A stretch of DNA of 64,000 nt, from assembly GCF_001422045.1 (NCBI RefSeq), contig NZ_LMLW01000008.1, positions 34,291 to 98,290 on the forward strand. The letters run 5' to 3'. The position numbers were made by a program, and so were the translations under genes. Source of the stretch: Sphingomonas sp. Leaf242. GTDB lineage: Bacteria > Pseudomonadota > Alphaproteobacteria > Sphingomonadales > Sphingomonadaceae. Shown here one piece after another: positions 26,539 through 35,884 of the stretch; position 1 is the first letter of the stretch, and each line of letters begins with the position of its first letter. The notes below the pieces were generated by a model. That model was not told the DNA's origin, did no database searches, and worked only from the letters and a program-made list of their open reading frames with translations.

Positions 26539-27756
26539 ATGCAGCAATTGAACCTCAGGGGAACGGTGGCTCTGGCCGCGCTGGCGCTGATGACGGCGTG
26601 CAGCAAGGAGCAGGCTCCGCCGCCTCCGCCGACACCGACCGTCGGCGTCGTCACCGTCGGCGAGGAGTCGGTCGTCCTCACCTCCGAGCTTCCTGGCCGG
26701 GTCTCCGCCGTGGAAACCTCGGAAGTCCGTCCGCAGGTCAGCGGCGTGGTTCGCGATCGCCTGTTCACCGAGGGCGCGATGGTCAGCAAGGGCCAGGTGC
26801 TCTACGCGATCGAGGACGCCCCCTACCGCGCGGCGCTCGCCAGCGCGCAGGGCCAGCTCGGCGCGGCCCAGTCGCAGATCAATGCGACCCGCCTCCAGGC
26901 GCAGCGCTACGGCCAGCTCGTGCAGCTGAACGCGGTCAGCAAGCAGGAGGCGGACAACGCCACCGCGTCCGCACAACAGGCTCGCGCGAATGTTGCAGCG
27001 CAGCAGGCAGCGGTCCAGTCGGCCCGCGTCAACCTTGGCTTCACGCGGATCAAGGCGCCGATCTCGGGCCGCATCGGCCGGTCGCTCGTGACCGTCGGCG
27101 CGCTGGTCCAGACCGGCCAGACCGATCCGCTCGCGACGATCCAGCGCACCAACACCGTGTATGTCGACGTCGTCCAGTCGGCGGCGCAGCTGCTCGATCT
27201 CAAGCAGGCGATGGCGACCGGCGGCGTGACCCGCGGCGACGGCAGCGCGCGCGTCCAGCTGATCCTCCCGAACGGCAGCACCTATCCGATCGAGGGTCGC
27301 CTGCAATTCTCCGAAGTCACGGTCGACCAGACCACCGGCGCGGTGACGCTGCGCGCGAGCTTCCCGAACCCCAACGGCCTGTTGCTGCCCGGCATGTACG
27401 TCCGCGCCAAGCTGGTCGAAGGCACGCGCGCGCAGGCGATCATGGCGCCGACCGCAGGCATCACGCGCGATCCGCGCGGCGGTGCGACCGCTCTGGTCGT
27501 CAACGCACAGAACAAGGTCGAACAGCGTAATGTCACCACCGATCGCGTGATCGGCGACAAGTGGATCGTCACCAGCGGCCTGAAGCCCGGCGACAAGCTG
27601 ATCGTCGAGGGCCTGCTCAACCTGCGCCCCGGCTCGACCGTCAAGCCCGCTGCCCCGCAGCAGGTCGCCAAGCCAGCGGGCGGTTCGCCCGGAGGCGGTG
27701 ACCCCGCAGCCGGCAACACGTCCGCGCAGGCCAATTCCGCCGCGCAGGGGAAGTAA
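26539..27756 (+). CDS. RND efflux periplasmic adaptor lipoprotein (AcrA/MexA family)
   Basis: Membrane fusion protein of about 405 aa linking the inner-membrane pump to the outer-membrane channel. The N-terminus is a lipoprotein signal with lipobox LMTAC and a Pro-rich stretch after it. Lipoyl half-motifs (VRPQVSGVVRDRLFTEGAMV and GFTRIKAPISGRIGRS) flank an alpha-helical hairpin (about residues 95-160, Gln/Ala rich), and beta-barrel and MP domains follow. Upstream ATGs at 26488 and 26530 are in frame; 26539 gives the best spacing from GGG and the most normal signal. It ends 6 nt before the pump gene. The C-terminal 35 residues are a Gly/Pro/Ala tail. Confidence 0.93.
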   Translation: MQQLNLRGTVALAALALMTACSKEQAPPPPPTPTVGVVTVGEESVVLTSELPGRVSAVETSEVRPQVSGVVRDRLFTEGAMVSKGQVLYAIEDAPYRAALASAQGQLGAAQSQINATRLQAQRYGQLVQLNAVSKQEADNATASAQQARANVAAQQAAVQSARVNLGFTRIKAPISGRIGRSLVTVGALVQTGQTDPLATIQRTNTVYVDVVQSAAQLLDLKQAMATGGVTRGDGSARVQLILPNGSTYPIEGRLQFSEVTVDQTTGAVTLRASFPNPNGLLLPGMYVRAKLVEGTRAQAIMAPTAGITRDPRGGATALVVNAQNKVEQRNVTTDRVIGDKWIVTSGLKPGDKLIVEGLLNLRPGSTVKPAAPQQVAKPAGGSPGGGDPAAGNTSAQANSAAQGK

Positions 27757-27762
27757 CCGCCC

Positions 27763-30700
27763 ATGTCACGCTATTTCATCGATCGACCCATTTTCGCGTG
27801 GGTCATCGCCATCATCCTGATGCTGGCCGGTATCCTCGCGATCCGGTCGCTGCCGATCGCGCAGTTCCCTGAGATCGCCGCCCCCAAGGTGACGGTCGCG
27901 ACGTCCTATCCGGGCGCAGACGCACAGACGCTCGAGAACACGACGACGCAGATCATCGAGCAGCAGATGAAGGGCATCGACAACCTTCGCTACTTCGCTT
28001 CGACCTCGGACGGCTCGGGCAACCTCGCGATCACGCTCACCTTCGAGCAGGGGACCGATCCCGACATCGCGCAGGTCCAGGTGCAGAACAAGCTGCAACA
28101 GGCGACGCCGCTCCTGCCGCAGGAAGTGCAGCAGGCCGGTCTCCGCGTGACCAAGGCGACCGCCAACTTCCTGCTCATCATCGCCGCCTATTCGGAAAAT
28201 GGCGACCACGACCAGGTCGATCTCGGCGACATGATCGCCTCGAAGCTCCAGGATCCGCTCAGCCGCATCAAGGGCGTCGGCGACACGCAGGTGTTCGGCG
28301 CGCAATATTCGATGCGGATCTGGGTCGACCCGTTCAAGATGTCAAACCTCGGCGTCACCGTCACCGACATCACATCGGCACTGACCGCGCAGAACGCACA
28401 GGTCTCGGCCGGCCAGGTCGGCAGTCTGCCCGCCGTGAAGGGTCAGTCGCTCAACGCGACCGTGACCGCACAGTCGCGCCTCCAGACGCCGGAACAGTTC
28501 CGTGCGATCATCGTCCGTTCGGCGACCAGCGGCGCGACCGTGCGCCTGTCGGACGTCGCCCGCGTCGAGATGGGCTCGGAGAATTACAGCTTCCAGGCAC
28601 GCTACAACGGCAAGCAGGCGGCAGGCTTCGGCGTAAAGCTGGCACCGGGTGCGAACGCGCTCGACACCGTCAAGCTGGTCAAGGCCGAGGTCAACCGGAT
28701 CGCCAAGCAGTTCCCGCCCGACGTCAAGGTCGCGTTCCCGATCGACAACTCGACGTTTGTGCGGCTGTCGGTCGAGCAGGTCATCCACACGCTGATCGAA
28801 GCGATCGTCCTCGTCTTCCTCGTGATGTTCCTGTTCCTCCAAAATTTCCGCGCCACGCTGATCCCGACGATCGCGGTCCCGGTCGTGTTGCTCGGCTCGC
28901 TTGCCGTGCTTCAGGTCGCAGGGTTCACGATCAACACGCTGACCTTGTTCGGCATGGTGCTGGCGATCGGCCTGCTCGTCGATGACGCGATCGTCGTCGT
29001 CGAGAACGTCGAGCGCCTGATCCAGGAGGAAGGGCTCTCCCCGAAGGAAGCCGCCAAGAAGTCGATGGACGAGATCAGCGGCGCGCTGGTCGGCATCGGC
29101 CTGGTGCTGTCGGCGGTGTTCTTGCCGATGGCGTTCTTCAGCGGCTCGACCGGCGTGATCTTCCGGCAGTTCTCGATCACCATCGTCTCGTCGATGGCGC
29201 TGTCGGTGCTGGTCGCGTTGATCCTGACGCCCGCGCTCTGCGCGACGATCCTGAAGCCCGCCAAGGAAGGTCATGGCGAGAAGAAGGGCTTCTTCGGCTG
29301 GTTCAACCGCACCTTCGACAAGGGCGTCGGCAAGTACGGCAACGGCCTGCGCCGCGTCGAGAAGGGCTGGGTCCGCACGATGCTGGTCTATGCCGTGATC
29401 GTCGTCGCGATGGCGTTTATCTTCGTCCGCCTGCCGTCGGGCTTCCTCCCCGAGGAAGATCAGGGCGTGATGTTCGCACAGGTCTCGATGCCGTCGGGTA
29501 CGCCGATGGAGGAGACCGCCCGGACGATGGACAAGGTCCGCGATCACTTCCTGATCGACGAGAAGGCCAACACCGCGGGTATCTTCACGATCAGCGGCTT
29601 CGGCTTCGTCGGCCAGGGCCAGAATGTCGGCATCGCCTTCATCCAGCTCAAGCCCTGGGAAGATCGTAGCGGCAAGGAGAACGGCGTCGCCGCGGTCGCC
29701 GCCCGTGCCAACCAGGCGCTCGCCGGGGTCCGTGCCGGCATGGTGATCGGCTTCGTGCCGCCCGCCGTGCAGGAACTCGGCAACGCCAACGGTTTCGACT
29801 TCATGCTGAAGGACAATGCCGGCGTCGGTCACGAGAAACTGCTCGAAGCCCGCAACATGCTGCTCGGCATGGCCAGCCAGGACAAGCGCCTGATGCAGGT
29901 CCGTCCGAACGGCCTGGAGGATGCGCCACAGCTGAAACTGAACGTCGATCAGGCGCAGGCCGGCGCGCTCGGCCTCAGCCAGGCGGACATCAACACCACC
30001 GTCAGCACCGCGTTCGGTGGCGCGTACATCAACGACTTCATCGACCGCGGTCGCGTGAAGAAGGTGTTCGTGCAGGCCGACGCACCGTTCCGCACGACGC
30101 CCGCCGATCTCGGCAACTTCTACGTCCGCGGCACGACGAGCAACGCGATGGCACCGTTCTCGTCCTTCTCGACGACGAGCTGGAACTACGGTCCGTCACG
30201 CCTCGAACGCTATAACGGCGTAGCGTCGTTCGAGATCATGGGTTCGCCGGCACCGGGCGTCAGCAGCGGTACCGCGATCAAGGCGATGGAGGAGATGGCG
30301 GCCAAGCTGCCCCCCGGCATCGGCTATGAGTGGACCGGGCTCAGCTACGAGGAAAACCTGTCGGGCGGCCAGTCGACCACGGTCTATGCGCTGTCGCTGC
30401 TGATCGTGTTCCTCTGCCTCGCGGCACTGTACGAGAGCTGGTCGATCCCGATCGCCGTCCTGCTGGTGGTGCCGCTGGGCGTCCTCGGCGCGGTCGGTGC
30501 GGCGATGATCTTCGGGCTGAACAACGACATCTACCTTCAGGTCGGGCTGATCACGACGATCGGCGTGGCGGCGAAGAACGCGATCCTGATCGTGGAGTTC
30601 GCCGAGGAGAAGATGGGCGACGGAATGAACGCGGCCGATGCCGCGGTCGAGGCGGCCAAGCTTCGCCTTCGCCCGATCCTGATGACGTCGTTCGCGTTCA

Positions 30701-30972
30701 TCTTCGGCGTGTTGCCGCTCGCATTGTCGAGCGGTGCCGGCGCCGGCGGCCAGAACGCGATCGGCTGGGCGGTGGTCGGCGGCATGCTGTCCGCGACCGT
30801 CCTCGCGATCTTCTTCGTGCCGCTGTTCTTCCTGCTCGTGAAGCGCGTCTTCAAGCAGGACAAGGCCGGCTCGGGACAAGACCGCGACCAAGTGCCCGAC
30901 CATGACGGCAACCGTGACGATAACCGTGACGGCGGCCATCCGCCCCACGACCAGCGGCCGCAGGAGGCCTGA
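27763..30972 (+). CDS. RND multidrug efflux transporter permease (AcrB/MexB family, HAE1)
   Basis: A 1069-aa trimeric proton-driven pump, full length for HAE1 proteins, with two repeats of six transmembrane helices and two large periplasmic loops. The N-terminus MSRYFIDRPIFAWVIAIILM is typical. TM4 carries the proton-relay aspartates in GLLVDDAIVVVENV, and TM10-12 motifs (GVAAKNAILIVEFAEE, LRPILMTSFAFIFGVLPLAL) are intact. The last 35 residues are an unusual Asp/Arg/His-rich cytoplasmic tail. It is the middle gene of the adaptor-pump-channel operon, 5 nt before the channel gene. Substrates cannot be predicted from sequence. Confidence 0.96.
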   Translation: MSRYFIDRPIFAWVIAIILMLAGILAIRSLPIAQFPEIAAPKVTVATSYPGADAQTLENTTTQIIEQQMKGIDNLRYFASTSDGSGNLAITLTFEQGTDPDIAQVQVQNKLQQATPLLPQEVQQAGLRVTKATANFLLIIAAYSENGDHDQVDLGDMIASKLQDPLSRIKGVGDTQVFGAQYSMRIWVDPFKMSNLGVTVTDITSALTAQNAQVSAGQVGSLPAVKGQSLNATVTAQSRLQTPEQFRAIIVRSATSGATVRLSDVARVEMGSENYSFQARYNGKQAAGFGVKLAPGANALDTVKLVKAEVNRIAKQFPPDVKVAFPIDNSTFVRLSVEQVIHTLIEAIVLVFLVMFLFLQNFRATLIPTIAVPVVLLGSLAVLQVAGFTINTLTLFGMVLAIGLLVDDAIVVVENVERLIQEEGLSPKEAAKKSMDEISGALVGIGLVLSAVFLPMAFFSGSTGVIFRQFSITIVSSMALSVLVALILTPALCATILKPAKEGHGEKKGFFGWFNRTFDKGVGKYGNGLRRVEKGWVRTMLVYAVIVVAMAFIFVRLPSGFLPEEDQGVMFAQVSMPSGTPMEETARTMDKVRDHFLIDEKANTAGIFTISGFGFVGQGQNVGIAFIQLKPWEDRSGKENGVAAVAARANQALAGVRAGMVIGFVPPAVQELGNANGFDFMLKDNAGVGHEKLLEARNMLLGMASQDKRLMQVRPNGLEDAPQLKLNVDQAQAGALGLSQADINTTVSTAFGGAYINDFIDRGRVKKVFVQADAPFRTTPADLGNFYVRGTTSNAMAPFSSFSTTSWNYGPSRLERYNGVASFEIMGSPAPGVSSGTAIKAMEEMAAKLPPGIGYEWTGLSYEENLSGGQSTTVYALSLLIVFLCLAALYESWSIPIAVLLVVPLGVLGAVGAAMIFGLNNDIYLQVGLITTIGVAAKNAILIVEFAEEKMGDGMNAADAAVEAAKLRLRPILMTSFAFIFGVLPLALSSGAGAGGQNAIGWAVVGGMLSATVLAIFFVPLFFLLVKRVFKQDKAGSGQDRDQVPDHDGNRDDNRDGGHPPHDQRPQEA

Positions 30973-30977
30973 TCCAG

Positions 30978-32474
30978 ATGTTCTCTCGCAAAACCGCCCT
31001 CACGTTCGCCGCCGGGCTCACGCTCGCCGGGTGCAACCTCGCCCCTAAATACGTCCGCCCGGAGCTTCCCGTCGCGCCGAGCGGACCGACTGGCCCCGCC
31101 TATGCGGGCGGCAACGCCGCGAACGCGATCGTACCGGCGGACACCGCGTGGGAGGCCTTCTTCACCGACGATCGCCTGCGCGGCGTGATCCGCCTCGCGC
31201 TCGACAATAACCGCGACGTCCGCATCGCGGTCGCCAACGTCGCACAGGCGCGCGCGCAATACCGCGTCCAGCGCGCGGACCTGTTCCCGACGCTCGGCGC
31301 GACCGGCAGCGCAACCTACCAGAAGTCGCCGTTCAACGCGGTCGGCGGCGGCGGCGCCGGCGGCGGCACGGGTGGCGGTGGCACAGGTGGTGGCGTTGGC
31401 GGCGTCGGCGGCGGAACCGGAGCAGGCGCGGTGGCCGGCAGCGGTCGTATCGATATCTACTCGGCCAATGTCGGCGTTTCGGCCTGGGAGATCGATCTCT
31501 TCGGCCGCATCCGCAACCTGACGCAGGCACAGCAGGAAGCGTATTTCGCGGCGGAGGAAAACCGCAACGCCGCCCAGGTGTCGCTGATCTCGGAAACGGC
31601 GACCGCGTGGCTGACGATGGCCGCGGATCAGGACCGTCTCAAGATCGCGCAGGATACCGAGCGCGCGTTCGGCCAGACGCTGAAGCTCACGCAGGACCGT
31701 TTCCGGATCGGCATCGCCTCCGAACTCGAAGTGCGTCAGGCGCGCACCACCTATGACCAGGCGCGCTCGGACATTGCCGACGCGACGACGCTGATCGCGC
31801 AGGACCAGAATGCGCTCAACCTGCTCGCCGGGACGACCGTGACGCCGGAGCTGCTTCCCGCGCGGATGCCGGACAAGACGCCGACGCTGGAGAATCTACC
31901 CGCCAACCTGTCGTCAGAGGTGCTGTTGCGCCGTCCAGACGTCGCCGCAGCCGAGCATAACCTGATCGCCGCCAACGCGAACATCGGCGCGGCGCGCGCG
32001 GCGTTCTTCCCGAACATCTCGCTCACGGCGGCGTTCGGTACGCTCAGCCTCGGCCTGTCCAACCTGTTCGGCAGCGGCAGCCAGCAATGGTCGGTGGCGC
32101 CGACGATTACCCAGCCGATCTTCGATTTCGGCCGCAACAAGGGCAATCTGCAATACGCCAAGGCGACGCGCGACGCGATGCTGGCGACGTACGAGAAGAG
32201 CATCCAGACCGGCTTCCGCGAGGTCGCCGATGCACTGGCACGCCGTGGCACGATCAACAGCCAGCTCGAAGCGCAGACGTCGCTGCGTGACAACGCGGCG
32301 GGCGCGTACAATCTGTCGCAGCTCCGCTTCCGCGCCGGGATCGACCCGTTCCTCAACACGCTCGATTCGCAGCGCGCGCTCTACACCGCGCAACAGAGCC
32401 TGCTCGCCACGCGCCTCGTCCGCGACAGCAACGCGGTCGAACTCTATCGCTCGCTCGGCGGTGGCCTGAAGTAA
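30978..32474 (+). CDS. Outer-membrane efflux channel lipoprotein (TolC/OprM/NodT family)
   Basis: A 498-aa channel with a lipoprotein signal (lipid Cys C19 in TLAGCNLAPKY) and two OEP repeats typical of NodT-type proteins (GVIRLALDNNRDVRIAVANV, LLRRPDVAAAEHNLIAANAN). One oddity is a Gly-rich low-complexity insertion of about 35 residues (roughly 31342-31440) within the first repeat. This lies where the coil meets the barrel and could be a surface loop. Third and last gene of the efflux operon, followed by a hairpin terminator. Confidence 0.95.
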   Translation: MFSRKTALTFAAGLTLAGCNLAPKYVRPELPVAPSGPTGPAYAGGNAANAIVPADTAWEAFFTDDRLRGVIRLALDNNRDVRIAVANVAQARAQYRVQRADLFPTLGATGSATYQKSPFNAVGGGGAGGGTGGGGTGGGVGGVGGGTGAGAVAGSGRIDIYSANVGVSAWEIDLFGRIRNLTQAQQEAYFAAEENRNAAQVSLISETATAWLTMAADQDRLKIAQDTERAFGQTLKLTQDRFRIGIASELEVRQARTTYDQARSDIADATTLIAQDQNALNLLAGTTVTPELLPARMPDKTPTLENLPANLSSEVLLRRPDVAAAEHNLIAANANIGAARAAFFPNISLTAAFGTLSLGLSNLFGSGSQQWSVAPTITQPIFDFGRNKGNLQYAKATRDAMLATYEKSIQTGFREVADALARRGTINSQLEAQTSLRDNAAGAYNLSQLRFRAGIDPFLNTLDSQRALYTAQQSLLATRLVRDSNAVELYRSLGGGLK

Positions 32475-32484
32475 CGCTTAGGGG

Positions 32485-32519
32485 CGCTCTGATGGTCGTG
32501 CGTCATGACCATCGGAGCG
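32485..32519 (+). terminator. Terminator hairpin of efflux operon
   Basis: The inverted repeat CGCTCTGATGGTC ... GACCATCGGAGCG (13-bp arms with one mismatch, 9-nt loop) lies 11 nt after the channel stop codon. No U-run follows. Confidence 0.7.
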
Positions 32520-32606
32520 TGCATCCGTGCGTGATCGACTGCGTTTCCTGGTCGCCGTGACGGAAATCGCTACGTTCGTTCCAGCCGGACTTGTGGCGAT
32601 TTCGCC

Positions 32607-33053
32607 TTAGTCTGCGACGCGCGAAGCACGCTGGTTGAGCACGATCTTCATCGGTCCCTTCGGCGTCACGCCGGTGACGATCGCCTGGCCGACGAAGCCC
32701 GTGCGATCATACGTCCCCACGCGCGCGATCTCGACCGGCTTGCCGCGCTTTTGCGGGCACGTCAGCGCCTGGACATAATGGCCGTCGGCAACGTGCTGAC
32801 CGTCGACCCGGCATTGCGCCTTGGGATCCGGGACGAGCAGCGCGTCGATCGCCTGCGCGGTAGCAATGCTCTTGCGCTCGGCCTTCGACTTGCCGCGCAT
32901 CATCCGCATGACGAACCCCGGAACGCCGGGGATCGACAGCTCGGCGACGGTTGATGTGATATCCCACCGCCCCGCCGCGATCGTCGGTAGATCGGCAGCG
33001 GAGGCGGCGGCGGGAGCGGCGAGGATGAGCACGACGGCGGCGTATTTGAGCAT
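32607..33053 (-). CDS. DUF3617 family periplasmic protein
   Basis: A 148-aa protein with a clear signal peptide (MLKYAAVVLILAAPAAASA) and the DUF3617 pattern: GRWDITSTVAEL near the mature N-terminus, a Met-rich stretch, and cysteines in AQCRVDG and LTCPQKR. I chose the ATG at 33053 at the signal peptide; the frame continues upstream with no homology. The family is common in sphingomonads and has no assigned function. It is convergent with the efflux operon. Confidence 0.85.
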   Translation of the reverse strand: MLKYAAVVLILAAPAAASAADLPTIAAGRWDITSTVAELSIPGVPGFVMRMMRGKSKAERKSIATAQAIDALLVPDPKAQCRVDGQHVADGHYVQALTCPQKRGKPVEIARVGTYDRTGFVGQAIVTGVTPKGPMKIVLNQRASRVAD

Positions 33054-33280
33054 GGCTCCGCTTACCTGCCACCCCGGCGCTTCACCAGACCGCAGTGATC
33101 GCGGCCCGCCGTCCCCGATACCCGCGCGACAAAAGAAAAAAAGAGACTGCTCAACCGTCTCAAGCGGCTGCGGGGGCAGACGAACTCGTTCACATCGTCC
33201 ACACCTATCTGACCTGACCGTTGGCTCCACCTTGGTGCGGTCCGTAGCGGGCATTTGCGGCAATCTGCGAAGATCCGTTA

Positions 33281-33700
33281 TCAGCCGTCGGGATACGCTT
33301 CGGCGATCATCACCCCTGCAGTTTCCGCATAGACCGTCTCCCAGGCTTCGCGGATCTCCGGCGTGAAACGGCTTCCCAGTATTTCCGAAAACGTCGCGAT
33401 CAATACGGCACCGACAGCTTCGTATTGATAGGGTCTGACGCCGTATCCGACATGTTTTCGTGCAAGGTCCGCTAAGGTGGGCCGCAAGCCGGCAATATCC
33501 CCCACCTCCCTGACGAGAATAGCGATCGTCTTCTCGAACACGAATGCCTGATGGCGGAGATCGTCGGGGAAAAGCGCCCGTGCGAAAGGGTGATCGAGCA
33601 GCAGTCGATGATAGAAAAGTTCGGAATACGGGCGGGGTGAGCGTCCGATCAGCGCATAGCTTTCGGTCACGAGCCGGACCTGATCTGCCGTCAAGGACAT
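33281..33700 (-). CDS. Single-domain bacterial globin
   Basis: A 139-aa globin of the flavohaemoglobin N-domain/Vitreoscilla haemoglobin type without a reductase domain. The proximal haem ligand is H83 in LARKHVGYGV, and the AYPDG-like C-terminus and FYHRLLLDHPFARALFP (CD region) are typical. It binds O2 or NO and probably serves in nitrosative or microaerobic stress. It starts at ATG 33700 and stands alone; the upstream 390 bp show no clear FNR or NsrR box to my eye. Confidence 0.9.
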   Translation of the reverse strand: MSLTADQVRLVTESYALIGRSPRPYSELFYHRLLLDHPFARALFPDDLRHQAFVFEKTIAILVREVGDIAGLRPTLADLARKHVGYGVRPYQYEAVGAVLIATFSEILGSRFTPEIREAWETVYAETAGVMIAEAYPDG

Positions 33701-34090
33701 GCCCCCCTCCCCCGCGGATGAATTCCCCGCACCGCCGAAGATCTCGACCAGAGCGAAATATTCCCGCCCACAGCCAAGGACTTATGCCCGATTACATTAT
33801 CAGATCAGATCGCTGAGCGATGTCAAGATGCTTGCGGCATCGCAGCTGTCTGCGCTCGACGGTTAATGCCGGTACACGCTGCGCAACAAAGTCCGCACCG
33901 GGCGCCGTCGAACGACTGGCCAAAGCCACGGCCGCGGCCATGCGGCTAACGATGTCGTTGACCGTGGGACTGTATTTCTCGTCGATGGTATAGCCAGCGG
34001 AGCGACGTCGACCCTGTGGGGCACCGGCTCACCCGGCTGTCGTCGGAATGACACGAGCGCGGCCTAGAGGACGCGCTCCCCTCCACCACG
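33701..34090. other. Intergenic region with no convincing gene
   Basis: 390 bp between the divergent globin and ECF sigma genes. Short frames exist on both strands but have no recognisable content. Promoters for both genes must lie here. Confidence 0.6.
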
Positions 34091-34690
34091 GTGAGAGATT
34101 GCGTGCCTGTCGTCCGCCCTATCGATCGCTGGTTTGTCGAGGAGGTTCTCCCCCATGAACGCGATCTGCTCGATGCGGCGTACCGATTGTGCCGTGGTAC
34201 GGACGAAGCGCGCGATCTGGTGCAGGACGTGCTCGCGCGGATGCTCGCGACGGAAGCTTGGGGCGCGATCGTCAATCCCAGGACGTATATGCTGCGGATG
34301 ATGCGCAATCTGGCGATCGACCGGCTGCGCCGCGCCAAGATCATCGATTTTCGCCATTTCGTCGAATTCGAGAACTTCGATGCTCCCGACGACACCCCCG
34401 ACCAGCACCGGATCGCCGAGGACCGCCAGCAGCTCGACGATCTCGCGCACGCGATACGGGCGCTGCCGGACAAATGTCGAACCGTCTTCGAGCGCTGTCG
34501 CGTCGACGGCCAATCGCCGCGACGGATTGCCGACGAACTCGGCGTAAGCCTGTCGACGCTCGAGAAGCGGCTCGCCCGTGCGATTTACCTGCTCACCCAG
34601 GCGCTTGAGCCGCGCCGTCGGGACACGTACGAGGTGCCGGAGCCGGATATCGGACACCGCCGGCTCGCCGGATCTCGAAAACTGCATTGA
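34091..34690 (+). CDS. ECF RNA polymerase sigma factor (FecI-like)
   Basis: A 199-aa extracytoplasmic-function sigma factor with region 2 (about residues 20-85: LLDAAYRLCRGTDEARDLVQ, LRMMRNLAIDRLRR) and region 4 (about 120-170: IRALPDKCRTVFERCRVDG, RRIADELGVSLSTLEKRLAR). It starts with GTG at 34091; a second in-frame GTG lies at 34103. It is followed by a FecR-type anti-sigma gene and an STN-domain TonB receptor, the standard cell-surface signalling trio, so it should transcribe the receptor and downstream genes when the receptor senses its substrate. Confidence 0.93.
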   Translation: MRDCVPVVRPIDRWFVEEVLPHERDLLDAAYRLCRGTDEARDLVQDVLARMLATEAWGAIVNPRTYMLRMMRNLAIDRLRRAKIIDFRHFVEFENFDAPDDTPDQHRIAEDRQQLDDLAHAIRALPDKCRTVFERCRVDGQSPRRIADELGVSLSTLEKRLARAIYLLTQALEPRRRDTYEVPEPDIGHRRLAGSRKLH

Positions 34691-34760
34691 ACGGCATCTT
34701 GGCGGATTGCGATGCGGCGTTCGTCTAGGGGAGTATGTATGTGCTGAAAGAGGATCGCGC

Positions 34761-35749
34761 ATGACGCGGTTCGGCGGTCTTTTTCGTAACGACGCCGATG
34801 TCGATGCTGCCGAAGCCGCCGCATGGCTGGCGCAGCATCGTCTGGGTACGCTGGACGAGGTCGCGTTCAAGACGTGGCGCGACGAGGATGTCGCGCACGC
34901 GATCGCCTTCGCGCGTGCGCTGGCGATGTGGGACAGGGTCGGCAGCGAGGCTCCGCGGTCCGTGCGCGAACTTTCGGGGCGCCGCACCGCCGCCCTGGTG
35001 CCCGCCGCACCGAAAGGGCCGTGTTCACGTCGGATGTTCCTGCAAGCGGCCTGCGCGGTGGCGGCGGTCGGCGTCGTCGCGGCCGGTACGACCGCGACGC
35101 GCGCGTATGCCTGGATAGTGAAACGACCGCAGTCGGCGAGAGCAAGACGATCCGCCTGCCGGCAGGCGGTGTCGTCGCGCTCAATACGGATTCCCGGCTA
35201 TCCTGGCGCGTGTCGAGCACCAAAAGAACGTTCTGGATCGAACGCGGTGAAGTCGCGCTAAGTCTTCCGAAGGGACCGGATGCCGTGTTTCACGGCGACG
35301 GGCGCATGGTCATCCTTTCGGCGGGGCGCTTCAACGTGCGTGCGCGGGGCGGGGCGCTGGATCTGTTGGTGGAGAAGGGTATAGCACGCGTCGCCGGGCA
35401 GGCTGGGTCGATACCCGGTTCGACGATAGACGCGCGCAGTGGTGCGACGAGCCTGCTGGTATCGTCCGACGGCGCAATCGTGCGTCGGGCCGATGCCAAT
35501 CAGGTCGACCGGGTCACGGCCTGGCAGCACCAGGAGATTCTCTTCCGCGATGCAACGCTGGGCAGTGCGGTCGAGGAGTATAACCGATTTCTGGTCCGCA
35601 AGATCGTGATCGTCGATCGCGAGCTCGCCAGCATTCCGGTTGGTGGACGGTTCGTCACGAGCGACCCGACCGCTTTCCTCGATGCTGTTTCGACCGGCTT
35701 GAACATCCGGGTATCGCGCTCGCCGACCGCGTATCTGCTGACCCGCTGA
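34761..35749 (+). pseudogene. FecR-type anti-sigma regulator, frameshifted
   Basis: The N-terminal half is read from ATG 34761: DUF4880 domain (AAAWLAQHRLGTLDEVAFKTW), then a membrane segment (FLQAACAVAAVGVVAAG). The frame is lost near 35105-35120. The FecR domain continues in another frame (ETTAVGESKTIRLPAGGVV, LNTDSRLSW, ERGEVALSL) to a normal end at 35749. The offset matches one missing base. Together the halves give about 329 codons, a usual FecR length, so this is either a recent mutation, a sequence error or a -1 recoding event. No classical slippery heptamer is obvious. If truly broken, signalling from the receptor to the sigma factor would be uncoupled. Confidence 0.85.
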
Positions 35750-35884
35750 CGCTTCGACCGATCCCGCATGTCGTCGGACTGAAAATCGCAAGAAAGTTTT
35801 GTCGGAGTTGGCGGTTGGTCCCGCGCTGATCGTCTTTCGGGGTGAAGACGGTCTCGACCAACCATTCCAACCGAGGTTTCCTCC

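Noticed and set aside
28342..29832. Minus-strand 496-codon frame inside the RND pump
   Set aside because: Antisense of a fully conserved AcrB-like gene.
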